From Pseudoduganella lutea (GTDB taxonomy: Bacteria > Pseudomonadota > Gammaproteobacteria > Burkholderiales > Burkholderiaceae_D): a DNA stretch of 64,000 bases. A program made the position numbers and the translations under genes. Each line of letters begins with the position of its first letter. Position 1 is the first letter of the stretch. Shown here piece after piece: positions 45,513 through 53,047 of this stretch. The stretch is taken from positions 6,014,001 to 6,078,000 of the forward strand of contig NZ_CP035913.1 of assembly GCF_004209755.1 (NCBI RefSeq). The letters run 5' to 3'. The notes under the pieces are model-generated. The model had not been told where the DNA came from. It worked only from the letters and a program-made list of their open reading frames with translations, and made no database searches.

Positions 45513-48500
45513 TGCGCACCTCCTGCGGTGGTGGATGCCGCGGCCGAAATGACCGGCGACGGCACGATGATCGTTTCCGGCAGGCGCAGGCGCCGGAAGC
45601 CCTGGCCCGACTGCGCCGATGCGGCAGCGGGGCCGGGGCCGGATTCGTGGTGCCCATGATCTTCAGGTTCGCCGTCACGGTCACGCCGGCGTTGTTCCAG
45701 CTCAGTTCGAACACGCCATTGTCGCGGCGGTTGCGCTTCGCGCTTTCCACCATCTTGCGCAGCCCTTCGCGGCCCGGCTCGTTCAACAGCACCACCGTAT
45801 TGCCCTGCGGCGTGATGGCGGTGATGCGCGTGCCCGGCGTGCCGGTTGCGTTCGGCCACACCATGTGCACCCAGGGCTGGGGCTGGCCACGCCAGCGCAG
45901 CGCCTGGCCATCGATCTCGATGGTGAACTCGGTGGCGCCGTTCGCGTTCAGGGCCTGCAGGTCGAACATGGTCTGCGGCTCGCTGCTGCTGGCCGCCGTC
46001 GCGGCCGCGTTGGCCACGCCGCCTTCCGACAGCGGTGCGACCCAGCCCGGGAAGCTGGTCAGCACCGCCGGGGCGAGGTTGATGCCCATGTCCGCCCAGG
46101 TCCTGGCGCTGAGCGTATCGCCGCGGCGCACCACCAGCGGGCCGATGGTCGTGTCGAAGAATTTCGCCACCGCGCCCGCCGGGCCGAAGACCTGGCCGAT
46201 CTCGGCGTTGCTTGCCTCGAGCTTCGATTCGACCGAGAACGGATACTTCGGTGCGAGGTTCTGGCGGAACGGCGTGAGCACCTGCGCCGCCCAGACCTTG
46301 TCGATCTCCGTCTCGGTCGGCTTGACGATCACCGCGAAGCTCTGCATCAGCGGCCGTACCAGCAGCGGGCGCACGGCCTGCTTCTGCGTGTCGGTCATGC
46401 CGGTCAGCATCTGCTCGTCCACGTACTTCAGCGCGTCGGCCAGTTCGGAGCCCGTGCCGTCCAGCGTCTGCTGCATCAGCTGCTTGGCGCCGGGGCCCGG
46501 GTCGCCCTGGTTCTTGATCGTGTTGAAGCGGCTGCGCAGCTTGGACAGGTGGTTCATGTAGCCGCGCATCAGCGAGGCGTCGTTGTCCTTGGTCACCACC
46601 ATGCGCGCCACGCCGGCGAATTCGCGGCCCACGGGACCCAGCGGCAGCGCGGTATTCTTCACGGTACCCGGCGCCTGGATGCTGACGTTGATGCGCGACG
46701 GCGTCTGGCGCAGGATCGTTTCGCGGAACCAGTCCATCACGCCGCGCTTGGCGCGGTCGATGCCCGCATCGGCGAGCGTGGGGTTGTCCCACGACGTCTG
46801 CTCGTACACGGTGCTGATCAACTTGCTGATCGGCGAGATCTGCGGGTCGCCCAGGCGGTTCATCGCGGCGGCGGCGGCGTCGAAGCCGGCCAGGTCGCGG
46901 ATGGTCACGCCCTGCAGGAAGCGCTGCCATTCGCGCGCATATTCCGTCTTGTACAGTTCCACCAGGCTTTTCTGGATCTGTTCGGGGCTGCCTTCCAGCG
47001 TGAGGTCATCCTTGGCCGACGTGCGCAGCACCCAGTCGGCGCTTTGCAGTTCGCGGTTGGCGGCATCGCGGAAGGCATCGCGCACGAACCCTTCCAGGCT
47101 TCGCGAGTAAAAGTGCCGGGGATCGCGTAGCTGCCCAGTACCAGTTCCTTGTCCTGCTCGCCCACGATGCGCGCCACCGTCATGGTGGGGAAGCGCGTGG
47201 CGGCGCGGGCCTTGACGTCGGCATACACGCGTTCGCGGGCCGGCATGCCGCGCACTACGCGTTTCAGGTTCTCGCGGGTCTGTTCCACGAGAGCCAGCTT
47301 CGGTTCCAGGCGCGGCCACGAAGTATCCTGGATCTGCGCGAGGTAGAACGTGATGATGCGCTCGGCGCCGCGGATCAGCTGCTCGCGCGACATGGTGCCG
47401 CGGTTGGCGTCGAGCCAGTTGCGCCAGAAGCGCGTCAGCTGGTCGTTCAAGTGGGCGCCCTCGGCGCGTGCCGGGTCGGCCAGCATCAGGTAGGTCTTGA
47501 GGGCGTTGTAGGCATCCTCGCTGCTGGTGGGCGACGAATCCTTGAACTGCTGGCCGGCGGCCGGCGCTTCCGCCGTGGCCGCGGCAGTGGCGACAGTGTT
47601 GCCCGCGGCGGTGCGGGTGGCCGGCTGCAGCTGGGCCGCGTTGCGGTTCACTTCCGCCAGGTAGCCTTCCAGCGCTTCGCCGACGGGTTTCAGCATCACG
47701 GCGCGCACGCCGCTGAAGTATTCCTCGCGCAGCTTGCGTTCCAGCTGGTCGCCCTGGTACAGGCCCAGGCTGAGCGACAGCGGGCGTTTCTCGCGGTAGC
47801 TTTCCAGCTGCTCGATGCGGTCCTGCAGGATCTGCAGGGCCTCGAAGCGGGACTGCAGGTCGAGCCGCCTGTCCTGCACGCGCACGGCCTGGGCCAGGTC
47901 GGCTGCGACATTGGCGGCCAGCTGGCGGTTGTTCACGTACGACCAGCTCCAGCCGCCCAGCGCCAGGCCGGCGAACGCGGTGGCGGCAAAGAAGGCGGCG
48001 TAGCGCATGCGCGTCTTGGCGGGGCTGGCGTACTGCGCCACCAGGTCCTTGTCGGCGAAGATCACCTTGCGGAACAGGTTGAGCAGGAAGTAGCCCTGCT
48101 GCTGCTGTGCTTCCTCGTGATGGTCTGCCTGCAGGCGGATGTCGAAGCGCTGCGCCACGCGTTTCGACGACGCCGAGACCGGCGCGCCTTCCTGCAGCGC
48201 GCTGGTGAAGTAGAAGCCGCGGAACACGGGCTTGAACTGGAACGGGTTTTCCTCGAACAGGGTGGCGATGAATGCGCGCAGCGGCGCCTTGATCGTCGAG
48301 AACTCCAGCGGGAAGGTGAACACGCCCGGCGGCATGCGCTCGCGCCACTGCAGCGCCATATTGGCCGAGCTCAGGTCTTTCAGGCCTTCATACAGCTCGT
48401 CGAAGCGGGTGTCGAACTGGTCCAGCACCTGCTGGCCCGTGGCATGCTGGTTGTAGGGCAGGGTGGCGCCCCACACCCGGTCACGCTCGCCCCGCTCGCT

Positions 48501-49312
48501 GTCCTGGAAGAATTCGGAGAAGCCCGTGATCAGGTCGGCCTTGGTGAACACCACGTAGACCGGCGCGTGCACTTCGAGTTTTTCCGTCAGTTCCTGCACG
48601 CGCTGGCGCAGGTTCTTGGCCAGGTTGATCGCGAACTCGGGGCGGTTGCCGGTGAGTTCGGCCACGCTGACGGCGATGATGACGCCATTGATCGGCGCCT
48701 TCTTGCGGTATTTCTTCAGCAGCGACAGGAAGCCGAACCATTCGGCGCGGTCCTCGTCGGCCACCGAATAGCGGCCGGCCGTGTCGATCAGCACACCGTC
48801 GGTGGTGAAGAACCAGTCGCAGTTGCGGGTGCCGCCCACGCCCTGCACGATCTTCGAATCGGCAAACGGGAACTGCAGGCCCGAGCTGGCGATCGCCGTG
48901 CTCTTGCCGGCGGCCGGGTTGCCGATCACCATGTACCAGGGCAGTTCGTACAGCGCCGCGTCACCGGACAGGTGACCCAGCTTCGAACCCTTGATCGTTG
49001 CGATGGCATCGAGCATGCCCTGTTTGATGGCCTCGTGTTCCTGGCGCTGCGTGGCATTGGCCCTCGGCGCTGCCGCAATGGCCTGCTGCTCGAGCATCCC
49101 GCCCAGCTCGGCGGCCGCATGGCGGTCGTGCCACCAGCGCCAGCCCCACAGCGCGGCGCCGGCGATCACGGCCAGCAGGAACAGCCCCCGGCCCATGCCG
49201 GCGGCAGGCCAAGCAGCCGGGAAGAGATCCACAGCAGCGCAGCCAGGGCGAGATAGCCCAGTACCGTGAGGCTGGTGCGGGTGGTCAGGAACTGCCAGAT
49301 TGAGTGCATCAT
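45509..49312 (-). CDS. tssM: TssM (IcmF), inner-membrane core (three frame breaks)
   Basis: Starting at ATGATG (49312) the product reads HSIWQFLTTRTSLTVLGYLALAALLW (TM1, in parts). The frame changes at the C5 run 49185-49189, then continues GLFLLAVIAGAALWGW (TM2), Walker A GNPAAGKSTAI, VLIDTAGRYSV, and TM3 near RYAAFFAATAFAGLALGGW. It changes again at CCC 47089-47091 (after TREAWKG, continuing FVRDAFRDAANRELQSADW), and a third time near 45632 (after LKIMGTTNP, continuing ASAQSGQGFRRLRLPETIIV). One added base at each run restores a protein of about 1267 aa, the normal TssM size. The periplasmic part has the usual ending. As written the gene is not functional; see findings. Confidence 0.88.
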
Positions 49313-49404
49313 CGTAAAACTCGATTAAAGAACAGCGAATGGGTTTGCAGCCGCACGAGGTGGCATCGCATCGGGTGGCATCGCATGGGGTGGCATCGGC
49401 GCGC

Positions 49405-50799
49405 TCAGGATTGTAGCGCCTGCGGGCGCACCAGCACGGCGCTGCGATGGCGGGCGTCTTCATTGCTCACGCAAAGCACGGGCGCCTGGCGCTCGAGCGC
49501 CTGCTGGTGGGCCAGCGCCAGCGCGGCCACGAACGACACGGCGCCCGCATGGCCGCAGGCGGTGCCGGTGGCCAGCACGTCGGTGCCCGTGTCGAGATGG
49601 GCGAGATGGTCGTTCGCCAAGTCCATCAATTCCATCATGCGGCTGGTGCGGTGGCCGGTATCGGCCGCCAGCATCGCCACGGCGGCAGGGGCTATGGCGG
49701 CCTGCGTGCAAGCTTCGCCGGCCAGCCGGCGCAGCAGCGCGGCATCGGCCTTGCGCGCCACGTCCGCCGAATCGTCGCGCTGGGCGGCGACCGCGTGCAG
49801 CTGCGTTGCCTCGCCGCCAAGCAGGGCAGCCTGCGTGACGTCGGCCAGCAGCAGGCCGGCCGCGCCTTCGCCCGGGATCAGTCCTTGCTGGCGAGTGGCC
49901 AGGAACAGGCGCCCATCGGCGGCCAGCGCGTTCACGCTGCTTTCACCGATCTGGGAATCGCCGGCCAGCAACATGGCCAGGGCCGGCGTGCCGGCCGCAT
50001 GCGCCGTCAACTGGACCAGCCAGTTCGACACCGCCGCGCCGTTGGCCACCTGCGCCGCGACGGTAATGCTGATCCGGTCGGCTGGCCAGCCGCTTGCCTC
50101 GACGACGTGGCGAATCCACGCCGCGGCGGCATTGCGCTGCGCCTCGCTCCAGGCCGCGCTCAGTGCCAGCAGTACCTGGAGAGGCGGCAGCGCGGGCAGT
50201 GACGCCGTTCCTGCCGTGCCTTCGTCGGGCAACGCATGCGGGTGGCCGGCGGCATGCTGCGCCAGCTCGGCCGCCACCTGCGTGGCCATACCGAGCGTGC
50301 GCCACTGTTCGTCGGCGAGCAGGGGATCGAGCATGCCCTGCGCGTCGAACCATTGCGCGATCTCGTCGCGCTCATCGGGGGAGATCGGGTCGTCCGCGCG
50401 CGCGCTCATGACCGGGTAGCCTTCATCGTCCAGCAATTCGGGATCGAGGTCGCCGCGTGCCTGCTGGCCGGCGATCGCTTCGGCGAGTTCCGCCGGCGCA
50501 GCGCCATGCGGCGTGCGCAGGGCAACCGCGAGCACGGCCAGCGAGGGCCCGGCCACGGCGGGCGCCGGTGTTGCGGCTTGCGCCGGTGCGGCCGGGGGCG
50601 CCGCCTCGGCGCGCGCAGCAAGCAGGCGCCGTCCCGCCACGACCGCGGCCACCAGTGCCAGCGGCACCGCCACCAGGAAGGCAAACAGTTCGCCGTTCGA
50701 TGGCGACTTGCCGCTGGCCTGCCACCACGCAATGGCGCCGCCCCAGCAGGCGACGAACGCCACCAGCGCCGCCAGGCCGCCCTTGATCCACGCCCCCAT
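49405..50799 (-). CDS. T6SS-associated membrane protein with thiolase-like soluble part
   Basis: The 464-aa protein has two N-terminal membrane helices (GLAALVAFVACWGGAIAWW and LFAFLVAVPLALVAAVVAG), an Ala/Pro linker and a large soluble region. The region contains PVMSARADDPISPDERDE, ISITVAAQVANGAA, QQGLIPGEGAAGLLLA and TGTACGHAGAVSFVAAL (separate segments). The GEGAAGLLLA and xTxxxxGHAGA patterns recall the thiolase/beta-ketoacyl synthase fold, although the catalytic Cys-His-His set is not evident, so an enzymatic role is doubtful. It lies between PAAR and tssM and is almost certainly a T6SS accessory gene. Proteins of this kind in related clusters have no clear function. Confidence 0.6.
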   Translation of the reverse strand: MGAWIKGGLAALVAFVACWGGAIAWWQASGKSPSNGELFAFLVAVPLALVAAVVAGRRLLAARAEAAPPAAPAQAATPAPAVAGPSLAVLAVALRTPHGAAPAELAEAIAGQQARGDLDPELLDDEGYPVMSARADDPISPDERDEIAQWFDAQGMLDPLLADEQWRTLGMATQVAAELAQHAAGHPHALPDEGTAGTASLPALPPLQVLLALSAAWSEAQRNAAAAWIRHVVEASGWPADRISITVAAQVANGAAVSNWLVQLTAHAAGTPALAMLLAGDSQIGESSVNALAADGRLFLATRQQGLIPGEGAAGLLLADVTQAALLGGEATQLHAVAAQRDDSADVARKADAALLRRLAGEACTQAAIAPAAVAMLAADTGHRTSRMMELMDLANDHLAHLDTGTDVLATGTACGHAGAVSFVAALALAHQQALERQAPVLCVSNEDARHRSAVLVRPQALQS

Positions 50800-50801
50800 G
50801 G

Positions 50802-51071
50802 TCAGAGCTGGTCGATGGTGTTTTGCTGGCCCGCGATCAGCGTCGCGCCACAGCCGTTCTTGTCGCCATGGCGCGCCACCGGCTTGCCGTCCACGATGCA
50901 GGTCTGGTCACCGCTGACGATTGGCGTCGTGCCGTGGCCGGAGATCGGACAAGTCGTCTTGTCGCCCATGCGTGCAATGCCGATGCCGCCGCTGTCGCTC
51001 ATGGCCGACGCCTCGATGACGGTGCCGCCATGCGAAGTCTTGTCGCCCAGCCTGATCACAGGTCCTGCCAT
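50802..51071 (-). CDS. PAAR-domain spike tip protein
   Basis: An 89-aa protein made only of the PAAR fold. It starts MAGPVIRLGDKTSHGG and shows the repeated pattern RMGDKTTCPISGHG, IVSGDQTCIVDGKPVARHGDK and NGCGATLIAGQ, with His and Cys residues in the positions that bind zinc at the tip. It sharpens a VgrG trimer and can carry cargo. The start is set where the PAAR domain begins; the frame is open further upstream without sense. It is followed after two bases by the 464-aa gene. Confidence 0.92.
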   Translation of the reverse strand: MAGPVIRLGDKTSHGGTVIEASAMSDSGGIGIARMGDKTTCPISGHGTTPIVSGDQTCIVDGKPVARHGDKNGCGATLIAGQQNTIDQL

Positions 51072-51118
51072 GTTTCGTTCTCCCGCTTCCTTGTCTGCTT
51101 CATTGTCTCGCGCGGCAT

Positions 51119-51964
51119 TCAGCGCCGCTTCATCACGCCGGGCATGCGCAGTTCCGTATGCCCCAAATCCTGCATTTTCCAGCGCCCGCCCCAGGTCAAC
51201 CCCATCGATTCGGCCACCTCGCCATACAGCTGGTAGCCGCGCATCGCCCACGGATCCTTTTCCGAGATGACGATGCGGCCGTTGCGCACGAAGGCGCAGT
51301 CGGCCGCCAGCCCGTACTGGTGCCAGCTCTGGAACGCGGCCGCATTGGTCACGCCCGGGCCCATTGCCGCCAGCATGTCCTGGCGCTGCGGGCTGCGGTA
51401 GCCTTCCAGGATCGCCATGTCATAGCCATGACGTTCCTTCATGATCCGGAACACATGCAGGAGGCGCTGCTGGTAGACCACGTTGAGCAGTGCCCAGTCG
51501 CGGCTGGCCGACACGATCATCGGCCGCTCCTGCTGCACTTCCGCGCTGGCGAACGCCAAGGGCGGCAGCGGCGGCGGCGGCACGAGCTGCTCGCCCTCGA
51601 GCAGCGCCGCCACCTGCGTGTTGACGCTACGCGGCGATTCCTCGTAGTCGCTCAGCTGCGCATGGCCGGCGCTCATCCACGCCACCAGCGGCGGCACCGC
51701 CAGCAGCAGCGCGCCGCCCAGGCACAGCAGGTAATGCCGCCGCATGAAATCGCCGACCTCGCGCAGCGACGCGCCGGACGATCGCCCGATCGCATCCAGG
51801 CGCCGGCTTTCGCGCTGCGCCGCCGCGCGCCAACCGCGCTGCAGGCGATTTCCCGTGCCGGCCAGCGCCCGCAGCACCAGGGTGCGGCCCGATGGAAACA
51901 GCACCAGCCAGCTGATGAGGCAGGCCAGCAGGAAGTACAGTGCGACGGCGAGAAACAACACGTT
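51119..51964 (-). CDS. tagX: Membrane-anchored M15-family peptidase, TagX-like
   Basis: About 281 aa. Start is GTG 51964 or TTG 51961, preceded by AAGGA about 10 bases upstream; no ATG is available in frame. TM1 (LFLAVALYFLLACLISWLVLF) and TM2 (HYLLCLGGALLLAVPPLVAWM) precede a periplasmic M15-type domain. The domain has ILEGYRSPQRQDML, QSWHQYGLAADCAF (zinc His and Asp), and MGLTWGGRWKMQDLGHTELR (second His). This matches L-Ala-D-Glu/VanY-type peptidases. In Acinetobacter a peptidase of this design, TagX, opens peptidoglycan for T6SS assembly; the same role is inferred here. The name is by architecture only. It is the first gene of the long minus-strand operon. Confidence 0.8.
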   Translation of the reverse strand, partial: NVLFLAVALYFLLACLISWLVLFPSGRTLVLRALAGTGNRLQRGWRAAAQRESRRLDAIGRSSGASLREVGDFMRRHYLLCLGGALLLAVPPLVAWMSAGHAQLSDYEESPRSVNTQVAALLEGEQLVPPPPLPPLAFASAEVQQERPMIVSASRDWALLNVVYQQRLLHVFRIMKERHGYDMAILEGYRSPQRQDMLAAMGPGVTNAAAFQSWHQYGLAADCAFVRNGRIVISEKDPWAMRGYQLYGEVAESMGLTWGGRWKMQDLGHTELRMPGVMKRR

Positions 51965-52014
51965 GGGTTCGTCCTTGGACCAGTGATTGTCGCTGGCGCG
52001 GAAAATTCATTGCT

Positions 52015-52157
52015 CGAGAGTATAACTTACCTTATTGATAAGGGCATGCAGAGTTTTGCGTTTGTCGTATTGTTTTTGCGCACTTTTCGATACAAATTTT
52101 GCCCCGGACTTTTTATAATCGCGTAAAGTTATAGTTAAAATAATACGGGAGTGCATT
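52015..52157. promoter_or_regulatory. Divergent AT-rich promoter region
   Basis: An AT-rich stretch between the M15 peptidase operon (minus) and the vgrG3 operon (plus). A perfect TATAAT lies at 52114-52119, about 44 bases before the plus-strand TTG start. No good -35 box is found at 16-18 bases spacing, so it may need an activator. Promoters for both directions are expected here. Confidence 0.4.
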
Positions 52158-53045
52158 TTGCAGGAAAGTGATGAACAGCGCCGCACCGGCCGGCCGAGCC
52201 TTCTTTCGGAAGGGCCGCCGCCAGGCGACGACCAGGGCATCCTGAACAAGCTGGACGGTCGCGCGGGCCCCGCAACTGGTGCGCGTGCGCCGCGCAAGGC
52301 GGGTCGCAGGACTGGCGTCATCGCCGGTCTCGTTGCCGTCGCCGCGCTGGGCGGCAGCGCCCTGGTGTGGTCCGGCATGGAGGATAGTGGCGCTGCCACG
52401 CACGTGGCTGCGGTACCGGTAACGGCATCCGCGCCGGCATTGGCGGCTGCACCGGCGCCCGCACCTGCCGTCGCGCCGGAGGTGCCCGAGCCAGCCCCGG
52501 CGCAGGAGGTCAGCGCCGCAACGATCCTCGACAATGTTCCCGACGCGGCGGCCCCCATTGCCGCGGCAGCCGCGGTAGCCGGCACGGCGGCACTCGTTGC
52601 GGACAGCAAGAGCGCGCCCAAGCCGCCGGTCGCGGCCGGGGAAAAGGATGAACTGGCGGCATTCCTCGACAAGGCCGATGCGGACAAGGCAAGGCATGCC
52701 CCGCAAAAAGCGGCGGTGAAGAAAAAGGCCGACGCCACGAAGGTGGCGCGCAAGGACAAGGCACCCGCCCGCGACAAAAAAACCGCGGTCGCGGCGGCGT
52801 CGAAGAAAAAGCCGGCCGCCAAGCCCGAGCCGAAGGTGGACAGCGACGTTGCCTTGCTGGCCGCGCTGCTGGCGCATTCGAAGGCGTCCCCGGGCCCCTC
52901 CAGCAAGACCGCGACGGAATACAAGCGTTGCGGCACGCGCGGCAGCGCGGCCGACGCCGACAAATGCCGCGAGCGCGTGTGCGAAGGCAGCAGCAAGGCC
53001 AAGGCCGAATGCAAAACGTTGAAAGTGGCCGAGGCGGCGGGTTAA
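52158..53045 (+). CDS. Ala/Lys-rich single-pass membrane protein upstream of vgrG3
   Basis: The start is TTG at 52158, with GGGAG about 8 bases before it; no in-frame ATG fits. The 295-aa product has a charged cytoplasmic N-terminus (about 50 residues), one membrane helix (TGVIAGLVAVAALGGSALVW) and a long low-complexity Ala/Pro then Ala/Lys segment (KKKADATKVARKDKA). A small C-terminal region holds four Cys (RCGTRG, DKCRERVC, AECKTL). Topology suggests that the Cys end is periplasmic. The vgrG3 ATG follows three bases after its stop, so it is in the same operon. Function is unknown; a link to the T6SS is inferred from position. Confidence 0.65.
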   Translation: MQESDEQRRTGRPSLLSEGPPPGDDQGILNKLDGRAGPATGARAPRKAGRRTGVIAGLVAVAALGGSALVWSGMEDSGAATHVAAVPVTASAPALAAAPAPAPAVAPEVPEPAPAQEVSAATILDNVPDAAAPIAAAAAVAGTAALVADSKSAPKPPVAAGEKDELAAFLDKADADKARHAPQKAAVKKKADATKVARKDKAPARDKKTAVAAASKKKPAAKPEPKVDSDVALLAALLAHSKASPGPSSKTATEYKRCGTRGSAADADKCRERVCEGSSKAKAECKTLKVAEAAG

Positions 53046-53047
53046 GC

